The notes below the pieces were generated by a model. The model saw only the letters and a list, made by a program, of their open reading frames with translations, was not told the origin of the DNA and did no database searches. Positions 47,001 to 52,605 of a stretch of 64,000 bases of DNA are shown here, one piece after another. The translations under genes were made by a program, and so were the position numbers. Position 1 is the first letter of the stretch, and every line of letters starts with the position of its first letter. The stretch is from Rhynochetos jubatus (Eukaryota > Chordata > Aves > Eurypygiformes > Rhynochetidae): positions 43,123,722 to 43,187,721 of the forward strand of contig CM050654.1 in assembly GCA_027574665.1 (NCBI GenBank), given 5' to 3'.

Positions 47001-50000
47001 ACGTGATGAAAACACAGCTCCACTTCCTTGGAGCCGAGCGGTAACCTTCTCGGGGGCTTCTAGGTCCCGTACGTACCCTGGGCAGGGCAGCTCTGCGTGC
47101 GTCAGTGAACAGCACGGGGCAGGGAGAGAGGGAAGAAGTCCCGTGCTAGCAGAACAGTTCCGTGAACGGCTGCAGAGCAGCGCGTCTGCTGCGCACAGTA
47201 ACAACCAGGGTGCCTGCCAGAACCCCTCGCTGCTTCCTTCGGCCAGGCTTAGCATCTCATGCTTCCAGCATTCCCCTGCGCCTGTCTCAGCTAGCATTTA
47301 GCATCAGCCCGAGCCCCGTTTTCCTGCCTTGATCGGGAGTCTCGGTCTGTTGTGGCAAGCGTTGAACGCGCCTCGCCCTCCGCTCCAGACTGCTGTGGCC
47401 TGAGCGAGCCCTGCTGCTCCACCTAACGGCCTCAGAACATTTAATTTGGGTTACAGAAGCAGTTTGGGTGTGTAGACGAGCGGGATAAGTACATAACTAG
47501 TGCTTACACGGAGCAGTGTCGCTGTTGTCAGTGGTGCCTGCAGGTGAACAGGGTTGTGGTGTGAACCTTCTCCGTCTCGGATGCTCACAGCCCGTTCCGT
47601 GCGGTGTGTCTGTGTTCTGTCCGTCAGAAATCAGCCCAGAGACAATTCTGTCCGTAGCGCCAGCCACATACGGGTCACGCTCCGGTGATGTTCTCTTCTC
47701 GGGACTTCTCCTTGTGCTGGCAGAGCGTTTCCGTTGGGGAGCGCACCCCCACGTGTCCCCCCATGGCAGGGCCGTGGCTAGGCACAAGCGTCTCCTGCCC
47801 GGACACTCTGAGGTTGAGCTCTGTATTAAACACTTGGAGACACGAAGGGGGTCAGAAATCAGCCGTTACCTACTTCTGCGACTTGACTGCTGTTGGCAGG
47901 GGTGGGAAGAGTGGGATTGTGTGGTCCAAACTCCGAGGAAAATGGGAGACTGGGGACTCCAGCAAGTAAGACATCGAGTGGGCTGTGTGAGTGGAAGACG
48001 AGCTGTGTGCAGTGCTGCTGGTGGGGGCTTGCCAGTTCCTTTTGTTCACAGAACTCCTTGGATAATTTCCCCTTCCTCAGGCACAGTATGCAGACAGGTG
48101 GCTGATGGCTTTTGTAAAGCTTACTCACTGTTCACTGTTAGGCACAAATAGGTGTAAGATCAATTAACCATTCCGTTAACAGCACGGCCTAAGCAGGAAC
48201 GGCCGGCAGCTCAGCTGCAGTTGGACGGTTTGGGTTGGACGGGACCCTAAAGACCCTCTAGTTCCTGTCCCTCATTTCCGCCTGGTTACTGCGCGTCAGG
48301 CAGCAGCTGCGGGAGCCAGGATCTGATCTGTGGGTAACAAGGGGGGTGAACGGTGTCTGGAAGAAAGGAACTCCAGGTTACTGTAGGGATTTAACCCTCC
48401 CGTAACTGGTGCCTCGGGACGTGCAGGGCTCCAGTCCGGTCGCAGTAATTACAGCTTCACTCTTGCTGGAACGGTCCTGCTGGCTCCGGATCATCCCTGC
48501 CACGGGCGCTCCCGTTCCCGCGCAGGCATGCAGCTTCTCACGTTGTTGGGCCAAAAGACAGAGGCAGGAATTGATCTCGAGTCTCTCTCGCCTCTGTGAA
48601 ACGGGAATTGTTGGAGGGTGTCCGTAGCCCTGACCCTCTGTTTCTCGCGGGTGCGGTTTGTGACGGGCGGCAGAGCTGCCCCAGTGCCCTGCTGTCACTC
48701 GGTTCTGTCGCTGGGTCTCTCTAGGTAAATACGCCATGCGGGATCTGGTCAACCGGCTTCCCGGGGGCAACGGCCCCAGCGTGCTGTCGGATGAGACCGT
48801 CGCAGCGATCTGCTGCGCGCTGCACGAGGTCACCAGCAAAAACATGGAGAACGCCAAGGCCCTCGCGGACACCGGGGGGATAGAAAAGCTGGTGAACATA
48901 ACCAAAGGGAGAGGCGACAGGCAAGTAGGCGACCCAGGGCGTGCCGGCACGCTTCTCTGTCCCGCTCAAAGCGCTGAAGAATGCGGGAAATGGGGGGTTG
49001 CGTCAGAAGGGATCTGGTTTTGCGGCCCATGAGGAATCCTGTACAAGGAGTCAAGGTCTGTGGCCTCGGCTGTCAGGAAAGGCCCAAAACAGAAGGTTCT
49101 CCCCGTGGTCTCTCGTTCTCGCAGTGACGGTAGCTGTGGCAACCGCTCCATCTCTGCTCCTGCCATGGGTGACCTGGGGAGACAACGTCTGTGCGGGGGA
49201 GGGAAAGGGCTGTCGTGGGTGATGGGGTCCCGCACCAGCCCCGTGCTGGGGCTGCCGCCAGCCGCCCTCACGCCGTGGCAGTGCAGGCGTCACAGCGCCA
49301 GGGTCTGGGCTGTCCGGTACCTCCGGAGCGTTGGTGCTTTTCAGTGGAGTTCGGTGGCTTTCTGAGCCGTGATCCGCTTCGCTCCCCTAGATCGTCGCTG
49401 AAAGTCGTCAAGGCAGCCGCCCAGGTGCTGAACACGCTCTGGCAATACCGGGATCTCCGCAGCATTTACAAAAAGGTAAATCACGTCAGCCCCCGCTGGG
49501 AGACGGTTCTGCAAAAGCCCTCGGGTTAAGCGCAAAGCTACTGTGGTGATGTTTTCCTTTCCGGCACTGCGCAGGATGGATGGAATCAAAGTCATTTTAT
49601 TACCCCGGTGTCCACGCTCGAGCGGGAGAGGTTCAAGTCGCATCCCTCTTTGTCCACAGCCAATCAGCAGATGTCACCGGTCATCCAGTCAGGTCAGTCG
49701 GCGCAGGCGGGGGTGTACTGCCGGGGGCCGCAGGATCCCTCGGTTTAAACTCGGCGAGCCCCTCGGGTCGCAGTGACACGGCCAACGGAGGAAGTTCTCC
49801 TTGGGTAACATTCTGCAGCTAAATTTCTAGAAACCCTTTGTTTCTCCCGTGTTGCTGGAGTCTCTCCGGGCAAGCGAAACCCAAGTGCTCTGTAAACAGA
49901 GTTTAGCAGAAGGAACGGGAGAGGTGCAGCTCCTCGCTGTGAGAACACCCCATGAGTATCCCTCGCTGTGACCTCACGGTAGTTGCCAGCCAGCTGGGGC

Positions 50001-51899
50001 ACAAAGGGTTCACTCATGCACCGCTCCAAGCGCGCTGCTGCAAGTGTACGGGGATGCTCCAGCCAGGCAGACGGCACTCTGCCCCGTCCCAAGTGACAGG
50101 ATGGGCTGAAGAGGTTCTGTAGGGTCAAACAGTGGGCGCATCGTCACCTGACCGCCAGCGATGTGCGGCGGGGAAGGTCTCTAATTCCGGCTGTGCGCCT
50201 TACCGGGCAGTGACTCACCGTTAACGTTTAAAGTCGTAATCCCGTGGTACGTTGCTGGTAGCGCTTGTCCCCGGGGTTCTTCATCCAGGGAAACCATGTG
50301 ACAGCTTTGTCCTTTACCCACAGCTCTCCTTCGTTAATCCCGGGGTGAGAGTAAAGAGGAGGTTGGCCGTGGGACGGGCTGCTGTTGCATGCTCTCGTAA
50401 CCGTTCTGTTTCCATCAGTCGGCAGCACGTCCTCGTCACCGGCTTTGTTGGGAATTAGAGAACCCCGCTCGGAGTACGACCGAACGCAGCCTTCTATGCA
50501 GTATTACAGTAACCAGGGCGACGTCATTGCACATAAAGACATGTACACCGGTAAGGCGGCAGCGAGGGCACTTCTGCAGGTGTGCGTAAGGGGTTGATAC
50601 AGTCGCGGTAAGGACAGTTGCATCCTATCACGGCAAACTGTTTAATTGTGCACGCTGTATATTACCGTGTTACAAACAGTAGCGTGCCGTCATGCATATG
50701 ATAGTATTTCATTAAATTACGCCAGGATTCCATCTTTTCCCTGCACTCCCTTTTCCTTCTTCCTGTTTGACACAAGTTGCAAACCAAGAGACGACAGTGA
50801 GCAGAGACGGAAACTCCTGGTGCGTGGAGCGAAAACCAGCAGCACAAAACCGCCTCTGGGTTTGTTTCCTGCTGAGGGACGGGGTTTGCTGTGTTGGGTC
50901 GTCACGTTACGTTATTAGTCGCTACTGAAACCTGCGGGCGCGGGTGTCTGGGTGCTGCACGATTTCTCCTGGGTAAGCCAGCAGCAGACAGACGGAAGCG
51001 TAAAGACTCTCATTTATGCCATCAACTGTTTTCTCGCAGGTTCCAGCAAAGCTTCACCGATTTACATCAGTTCCTACTCCTCACCAGCAAGAGAACAGAA
51101 CAGACGACTGCAGGTGACTCCGGAGCCCTGTTTGGGCCGGGCACTGGTGGCGGGCGCGGTGTAGGGTGCTGGGTGGAACTGGGATTTTGAGCTTAGCCCG
51201 GTGGGAGGTGCCGGTTCACGCCGAGTATCTCTAACTTGGTCCGTTTGCTGTCGGGCGTTCCTGTACTCGGGGCGTGCAGGCACTTGCCCGTTCAGTGCCT
51301 CTGCGTTTTCCTGTTGCAGTCCGTGGTGCGGGGTGGGAGATGACTCTTCTCTCTTGGCCTGGCCTGGTTTTGGTGGGCACAGTCAGGCTCCGTGCGTCCT
51401 CCCTGGGCTCTGCTGCGTGTGCAGAGCCAGCGAGCGCCGTGGGCACGCAGGCAGGCTCAGCCGTCTCCCTCCAGTTAGTCTGATTTCACAGTTACCTGCA
51501 TCTCGTGGAGGCCTGAAGCCTGCGCTGCTGTCCCTGCTACAGCCGCAGTCACCGTCCTAGGGAGAGGTTCTGGATCCTGTGTTTGAGAAACAAGTGTTTC
51601 CTCTGCTCACTCTATTTTGGAAGCTGATTTTTCTATCGTTCTGTCAACAGCATCAGCAGTTGTACTACAGCCAAGAAGATACCAACAGAAAAAACTACGA
51701 TGCCTACAGGTTGTACTTGCAGTCCCCACATAGCTACGAAGACCCGTATTTCGATGATCGAGTTCACTTCCCTGCTGCCTCAGACTACACGGCGCAGTAC
51801 GGACTGAAATCAACCACTAATTACGTGGACTTTTATTCCACCAGACGATCTTCGTACAGAGCAGAACAGTACCCGGGGTCCCCCGACTCCTGGGTGTAG
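7962..51899 (+). CDS. PKP4: Plakophilin-4 (p0071), complete coding region, 21 exons
   Basis: Joined exons: 7962-8090, 16575-16687, 28015-28049, 32478-32609, 32756-32946, 33697-34255, 36163-36354, 37773-37989, 40612-40744, 41724-41937, 44294-44477, 44781-44898, 45343-45534, 45661-45834, 46601-46751, 48725-48920, 49391-49475, 49575-49692, 50419-50550, 51040-51113, 51651-51899. The total is 3588 nt, or 1195 codons plus stop, with phases matching at every junction. Seen: a Glu/Arg-rich coiled coil at about residues 36-75, a Ser/Pro/Tyr-rich head to about 520, armadillo repeats at about 522-1000 with an eight-lysine loop near 790-797, and a C-terminus DSWV that fits a class I-like PDZ ligand. Known of the family: p120-catenin-type proteins bind the cadherin juxtamembrane segment; PKP4 sits at adherens junctions and desmosomes and acts in Rho regulation during cytokinesis; its tail binds PDZ proteins such as Erbin. 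Start chosen: the first ATG of exon 1 (G at -3), which matches the known N-terminus MPAPEQ. Length and order match mammalian PKP4 as I recall it. Two introns use GC donors. Confidence 0.97.
10656..10706 (+). repeat. G-rich low-complexity block (G-quadruplex capable)
   Basis: Successive G runs of 5, 4, 5, 3, 5 and 3, separated by short T/A loops, on the sense strand of PKP4. This fits the G3+ quadruplex pattern in the non-template strand. Confidence 0.5.
12899..13190 (-). mobile_element. CR1 LINE 3' fragment (-), second subfamily type
   Basis: Starts with the tail catggaatcacggaactg, then ggttggaaaagaccc, gagtccaacc and cccagcactgcccagcc. This is a CR1 subfamily variant distinct from the 5661 and 14718 copies. 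The far boundary is approximate. Confidence 0.88.
14718..15265 (-). mobile_element. CR1 LINE 3' fragment (-), longer copy
   Basis: Begins tcatggaatcacaggg, then ggtttgggttgggagggacc, and continues past the 3' UTR-like block into the sequence encoding the end of the CR1 ORF region (ctggagcccctctgcc in reverse, ctggactcgctccaacc, gctggggctccagagctggg in forward). The 5' end is truncated and approximate. Confidence 0.92.
16394..16401 (-). promoter_or_regulatory. POU octamer ATGCAAAT (reverse strand)
   Basis: ATTTGCAT on the + strand is an exact octamer. It lies in an AT-rich, CpG-poor stretch within 200 bp of coding exon 2. Single motif matches occur by chance, so this counts only if the surrounding block is conserved. 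Confidence 0.25.
16575..16687 (+). CDS. PKP4: PKP4 coding exon 2 (coiled coil)
   Basis: The acceptor is atttcag and the donor AAG|GTACAA; the exon ends in phase 2. It encodes residues 44-81, with heptad-like Leu/Glu/Arg spacing ([16 protein letters not shown]) that forms the N-terminal coiled coil typical of p120-subfamily proteins. Confidence 0.95.
19336..19490 (-). mobile_element. CR1 LINE 3' fragment (-)
   Basis: Starts caccgaatcccagatgc, then tttgggttgggaggg, ggcagggacaccttcc and gcctcatccagcctgg, and breaks off after the cctcagcttccctg block. It is a short 5'-truncated copy. Confidence 0.9.
24952..26316 (+). repeat. 39-bp minisatellite, 35 copies
   Basis: The unit is GGTGGGGGCAGCGTGGCTGA followed by GCCTGGGGAAGGGCAGCTC. 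I counted 35 consecutive units (1365 bp) with no indels and few substitutions. The variable sites are the third unit codon (GGC, CGC or GAC), GGG versus GAG, and the base after CAG (C in 18, G in 15, A in 2 copies). Because 39 is divisible by 3 and the unit has few stops, several frames stay open on both strands. The + strand is G-rich. Confidence 0.98.
27045..27300 (+). other. AT-rich, CpG-poor intronic block
   Basis: A sharp change of composition from the CpG-bearing flanks: almost no CpG, many A/T runs, no repeat signature. It includes ctttaaatag and, on the other strand, a donor-like site near 27151. A candidate conserved non-coding element or unrecognised alternative exon; function unknown. 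Confidence 0.3.
28015..28049 (+). CDS. PKP4: PKP4 coding exon 3 (35 nt)
   Basis: A very short exon between ttctgcag and CAG|GTATTG. It enters in phase 2 and leaves in phase 1, and encodes [12 protein letters not shown] (residues about 81-93), which matches the corresponding PKP4 head segment. It lies about 11.3 kb from exon 2. Confidence 0.93.
29511..29597 (+). other. Candidate alternative cassette exon (87 nt) in PKP4
   Basis: About 100 nt of pyrimidine-rich sequence ends in cttgtcttcag at 29510. 87 nt later comes CAG|GTGTGT. Placed between exons 3 and 4 it enters and leaves in phase 1 and has no stop. It would add 29 residues ([16 protein letters not shown] and onward). No known PKP4 exon is recognised in it, so this is inference from splice signals and phase only. 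Confidence 0.3.
31747..32215 (-). mobile_element. CR1 LINE 3' fragment (-)
   Basis: Starts with tail ttcatggaatcgtttggg, then gcccaactgttcccccagc, acccatgtccctgagcgcc, and farther on cctctt/ctccaggctgaacacccc. It is the same subfamily type as the copy at 12899 but longer. Confidence 0.92.
32478..32609 (+). CDS. PKP4: PKP4 coding exon 4
   Basis: The acceptor is cttccag. It encodes residues 93-137 of the head, including the recognisable [19 protein letters not shown]. The donor GAGG|GTCTGT is weak, but it is the only GT that keeps phase 1 with exon 5. The first half of the exon is more diverged from the mammalian protein than the second. Confidence 0.93.
32756..32946 (+). CDS. PKP4: PKP4 coding exon 5
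   Basis: The acceptor tttgcag follows an intron of only 146 nt. It encodes residues 137-200, a Ser/Asn/Gln-rich head segment that includes [15 protein letters not shown]. The phosphodegron-like DSG is visible, but its function is not inferable here. The donor is CAG|GTACGC, phase 0. Confidence 0.95.
32947..33696 (+). other. PKP4 intron between coding exons 5 and 6
   Basis: 750 bp of unique sequence. No exon, repeat family or RNA gene recognised; the last 200 bp are AT-richer. Confidence 0.85.
33697..34255 (+). CDS. PKP4: PKP4 coding exon 6 (large Ser/Pro-rich head exon)
   Basis: At 559 nt this is the largest coding exon, residues 201-387. It is dominated by repeated S-P and R-x-x-S motifs ([35 protein letters not shown]), likely substrates of proline-directed and basophilic kinases by analogy with p120 family heads. 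It ends at [16 protein letters not shown]. The acceptor is tttaaacag and the donor CAG|GTTAGT, phase 1. Confidence 0.96.
34256..36162 (+). other. PKP4 intron between coding exons 6 and 7
   Basis: Unique, CpG-bearing sequence. Nothing recognised beyond chance frames. Confidence 0.85.
36163..36354 (+). CDS. PKP4: PKP4 coding exon 7
   Basis: The acceptor is ggttttag and the donor CAG|GTGGGT. It encodes residues 387-451, including the Tyr-rich block [19 protein letters not shown]. One extra residue (His in VELHQGS) appears relative to the mammalian sequence as I remember it. Confidence 0.95.
36355..37772 (+). other. PKP4 intron between coding exons 7 and 8
   Basis: Unique sequence. Close to its 3' end a strong pyrimidine tract and AG (37731) precedes the acceptor actually used (37772) by 41 nt. 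No repeat recognised. Confidence 0.85.
37773..37989 (+). CDS. PKP4: PKP4 coding exon 8 (GC donor)
   Basis: Residues 451-523, from [10 protein letters not shown] to DSIQKDPR at the border of the armadillo domain. The acceptor is tatactag. The donor is CAG|GCAAGT, a GC donor. Splicing at 37989 in phase 2 is the only choice that restores the reading frame [11 protein letters not shown] across the junction. A stronger-looking acceptor lies 41 nt upstream, at 37731. Confidence 0.94.
38318..38652 (+). mobile_element. CR1 LINE 3' fragment (+)
   Basis: Sense CR1 3' end: ccttccagtgcctggggggc, attggatatcaggaaggaat, cttcctgcagagggtgggg, then gatgatctttaaggtccc and the tail aaaccattccatgattcatt. It is one of the best-preserved tails here. 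Confidence 0.94.
40358..40372 (+). repeat. Poly(G) run, 15 nt
   Basis: An uninterrupted run of 15 G in the intron before exon 9. Prone to sequencing and replication length error. Confidence 0.9.
40577..40583 (+). promoter_or_regulatory. PKP4: Exact TACTAAC branch-point sequence
   Basis: A perfect U2-complementary branch motif, with the branch A at 40582, 30 nt before coding exon 9. It pairs with the GC donor of the same intron and a weak acceptor. Confidence 0.65.
40612..40744 (+). CDS. PKP4: PKP4 coding exon 9 (armadillo repeat 1)
   Basis: Encodes residues 523-567: [17 protein letters not shown] then [17 protein letters not shown], a canonical first armadillo repeat of the p120 family. The acceptor ctgcgaag is weak and is preceded by an exact TACTAAC (40577-40583). 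The donor is GAG|GTACTG, phase 0. Confidence 0.96.
40745..41723 (+). other. PKP4 intron between coding exons 9 and 10
   Basis: About 980 bp of unique sequence; nothing recognised. Confidence 0.85.
41724..41937 (+). CDS. PKP4: PKP4 coding exon 10 (armadillo repeats 2-3)
   Basis: The acceptor is ggttctag and the donor CAG|GTGAGT. It encodes residues 568-639 with [31 protein letters not shown] and [13 protein letters not shown], the helix 2/3 pattern of armadillo repeats. It leaves in phase 1. Confidence 0.97.
41938..44293 (+). other. PKP4 intron between coding exons 10 and 11
   Basis: About 2.4 kb of unique CpG-bearing sequence. An A-rich, CpG-poor patch lies near 42880-43060. No exon or repeat family recognised. 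Confidence 0.8.
44294..44477 (+). CDS. PKP4: PKP4 coding exon 11 (armadillo domain)
   Basis: The acceptor is ttccccccag and the donor GAG|GTGAGG. It encodes residues 639-700: [12 protein letters not shown], then an insert-bearing repeat with [17 protein letters not shown], then [11 protein letters not shown]. It leaves in phase 2. Confidence 0.96.
44478..44780 (+). other. PKP4 intron between coding exons 11 and 12
   Basis: 303 bp. A short segment at about 44532-44564 (cacagaatggcttgggtggg) resembles a CR1 tail in reverse orientation but is too short to be sure. Confidence 0.6.
44781..44898 (+). CDS. PKP4: PKP4 coding exon 12 (armadillo domain)
   Basis: The acceptor is gttttcag and the donor AAG|GTGCGT. 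It encodes residues 700-739: [27 protein letters not shown] and TSDYDSK. It leaves in phase 0. Confidence 0.97.
44899..45342 (+). other. PKP4 intron between coding exons 12 and 13
   Basis: 444 bp; no feature recognised. Confidence 0.85.
45343..45534 (+). CDS. PKP4: PKP4 coding exon 13 (poly-lysine loop)
   Basis: The acceptor is ggttccag and the donor CAG|GTTTGT. It encodes residues 740-803: [17 protein letters not shown], then [11 protein letters not shown], then a run of eight lysines (five AAG, three AAA) and TSQEDQ. The basic loop inside the armadillo domain is characteristic of the p120 subfamily. The lysine codons create an A10 run at 45508-45517. Confidence 0.97.
45535..45660 (+). other. 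Short PKP4 intron, open in frame (126 nt)
   Basis: The intron between exons 13 and 14 is phase 0 and exactly 42 codons long, with no stop in the PKP4 frame. Retention would insert 42 residues after the poly-lysine loop. Splice sites (CAG|GTTTGT, ccttttccag) are normal, so splicing is expected by default. Confidence 0.9.
45661..45834 (+). CDS. PKP4: PKP4 coding exon 14 (armadillo domain)
   Basis: The acceptor is ccttttccag and the donor AAG|GTACGC, phase 0 on both sides. It encodes residues 804-861: [33 protein letters not shown] and [12 protein letters not shown]. Confidence 0.97.
45835..46600 (+). other. PKP4 intron between coding exons 14 and 15
   Basis: About 770 bp of unique sequence; nothing recognised. 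Confidence 0.85.
46601..46751 (+). CDS. PKP4: PKP4 coding exon 15 (armadillo domain)
   Basis: The acceptor is cccgttgcag and the donor TCG|GTGAGT. It encodes residues 862-912: [16 protein letters not shown] and [18 protein letters not shown], an armadillo repeat highly conserved in the family. It leaves in phase 1. Confidence 0.97.
46752..48724 (+). other. PKP4 intron between coding exons 15 and 16
   Basis: About 2 kb, mostly unique. It contains a small gagctaagct duplication at about 46958-46979 and a short CR1 tail remnant at 48221-48273. Confidence 0.8.
48221..48273 (-). mobile_element. CR1 LINE tail remnant (-)
   Basis: ttggacggtttgggttgg followed by acgggaccctaaagaccc and ctagttcc matches the reversed CR1 tail. 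It is only about 50 bp and degraded. Confidence 0.6.
48725..48920 (+). CDS. PKP4: PKP4 coding exon 16 (armadillo domain, GC donor)
   Basis: Residues 912-977: [32 protein letters not shown] and [16 protein letters not shown]. The acceptor is tctctctag and the exon starts with GTAAAT. The donor is CAG|GCAAGT (GC type). Only position 48920, phase 2, joins in frame to exon 17 ([10 protein letters not shown]); the nearby GT at 48925 would shift the frame. Confidence 0.95.
48921..49390 (+). other. PKP4 GC-AG intron between coding exons 16 and 17
   Basis: 470 bp, donor GCAAGT, acceptor ctcccctag. No repeat recognised. Confidence 0.9.
49391..49475 (+). CDS. PKP4: PKP4 coding exon 17 (last armadillo repeat)
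   Basis: The acceptor is ctcccctag and the donor AAG|GTAAAT. It encodes residues 977-1005, [17 protein letters not shown] then [10 protein letters not shown], closing the armadillo domain. The following intron is only 99 nt. Confidence 0.96.
49575..49692 (+). CDS. PKP4: PKP4 coding exon 18 (C-terminal tail)
   Basis: The acceptor is actgcgcag and the donor CAG|GTCAGT. It encodes residues 1006-1045: [16 protein letters not shown], then [17 protein letters not shown]. It leaves in phase 1. Confidence 0.95.
49693..50418 (+). other. PKP4 intron between coding exons 18 and 19
   Basis: 726 bp of unique sequence; nothing recognised. Confidence 0.85.
50419..50550 (+). CDS. PKP4: PKP4 coding exon 19 (C-terminal tail)
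   Basis: The acceptor is ttccatcag and the donor CCG|GTAAGG. It encodes residues 1045-1089: [17 protein letters not shown], then [16 protein letters not shown]. It is phase 1 on both sides, so skipping it would keep the frame. Confidence 0.95.
50551..51039 (+). other. PKP4 intron between coding exons 19 and 20
   Basis: 489 bp, partly AT-rich; nothing recognised. Confidence 0.85.
51040..51113 (+). CDS. PKP4: PKP4 coding exon 20 (74 nt)
   Basis: The acceptor is tctcgcag and the donor CAG|GTGACT. It encodes residues 1089-1113: [19 protein letters not shown], then NRRLQ. It leaves in phase 0. Confidence 0.95.
51114..51650 (+). other. PKP4 intron between coding exons 20 and 21
   Basis: 537 bp of unique sequence; nothing recognised. 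Confidence 0.85.
51651..51899 (+). CDS. PKP4: PKP4 terminal coding exon 21 with stop
   Basis: The acceptor is tgtcaacag and the stop is TAG at 51897-51899. It encodes residues 1114-1195, a Tyr-rich tail ([34 protein letters not shown]) that ends SPDSWV. The last four residues are the PDZ ligand used by p120 relatives of this branch (PKP4, delta-catenin, ARVCF). Confidence 0.97.
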   Translation, partial: HQQLYYSQEDTNRKNYDAYRLYLQSPHSYEDPYFDDRVHFPAASDYTAQYGLKSTTNYVDFYSTRRSSYRAEQYPGSPDSWV

Positions 51900-52180
51900 C
51901 ATCAGAGAACACAGCAGCGTGTTCCTCATCCTGCGGGATGGCGCGTCTGGGCCGGGTGTGAAATGTGGAAGTGGAATCCCAGAAGGCACGAGGAGGACTT
52001 TTTTCTTTTTCTGAGTGAGGAGTTGTCGGGAAGCGAAAACGGGAAGGGGCTGGGGTTTGCTCTGTCTAGGTGTTAGGTATAATCACTTGTAGCTCCTGTA
52101 GTCTGGTGAGGGTGTGGGCGACGTGATGAAGGTTGGGGAGTTGAGTGGAATGAGCCTGGAAGGTGTGTAGCTCTGAGCAA

Positions 52181-52186
52181 ATTAAA
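52181..52186 (+). terminator. PKP4: PKP4 proximal poly(A) signal ATTAAA
   Basis: ATTAAA about 280 nt after the stop, followed by a T8 stretch. This is the common variant signal and could give a short 3' UTR isoform. Confidence 0.5.
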
Positions 52187-52322
52187 GCTGATTTTTTTTC
52201 TGTGAAGAAAAGTCTTGTTTGGATAGTTTGTACAGAGACAACGGAACGGACGCTCCTGGTTTACTGCTGTTGCTGAATGTCAGGGTTGTACGCTACTACG
52301 TCTTGTAAATTCCTTGCGTTGG

Positions 52323-52330
52323 TGTAAATA
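52323..52330 (+). promoter_or_regulatory. PKP4: Pumilio-type 3' UTR element TGTAAATA
   Basis: An exact match to the Pumilio consensus UGUANAUA, between the proximal and distal poly(A) signals, so only the long 3' UTR form would carry it. The match is seen; binding is inferred. Confidence 0.4.
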
Positions 52331-52581
52331 TGGAAATGCCACGTTGGTTTCAAGTGCCATCCATCCGTGACGCCGTGTGTCGTTTGCAAAGCAGTCGGAA
52401 ACGTCATGCACAAAAACCTCCAAGAAAATGTTGCAGATTTTAAAAGGAAAAAACGACTTTTAAAAACAAACGGAAGGTGTAATTTTGAAGCACAAAGTCC
52501 GGTCCGGTATATCCACCCCCTCCCATTCCCTGCCTGTCGCATAAGGAACTTCACTGCCATTTTCTATGCACATGGAATAAC

Positions 52582-52587
52582 AATAAA
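52582..52587 (+). terminator. PKP4: PKP4 distal poly(A) signal AATAAA
   Basis: A canonical AATAAA inside an AT-rich block, followed within about 60 nt by T/GT-rich sequence (ttctttgtc, gcgtgtgatgtt) suited to CstF binding. It is the better candidate for the main PKP4 end. Confidence 0.7.
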
Positions 52588-52605
52588 TATGGACGTCTCA
52601 CCCAC

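Larger units (their letters stand above)
51900..52605 (+). other. PKP4: PKP4 3' UTR
   Basis: The sequence after the TAG is non-coding and turns AT-rich, unlike the flanking DNA. Two poly(A) signals are visible, at 52181-52186 and 52582-52587. The right boundary is inferred as roughly 20 nt after the second signal. A Pumilio-type element lies at 52323-52330. Confidence 0.8.

Noticed and set aside
48920..48926. GT donor at 48925 for exon 16
   Set aside because: Splicing there would shift exon 17 out of frame; the GC donor gives the conserved [10 protein letters not shown] join.
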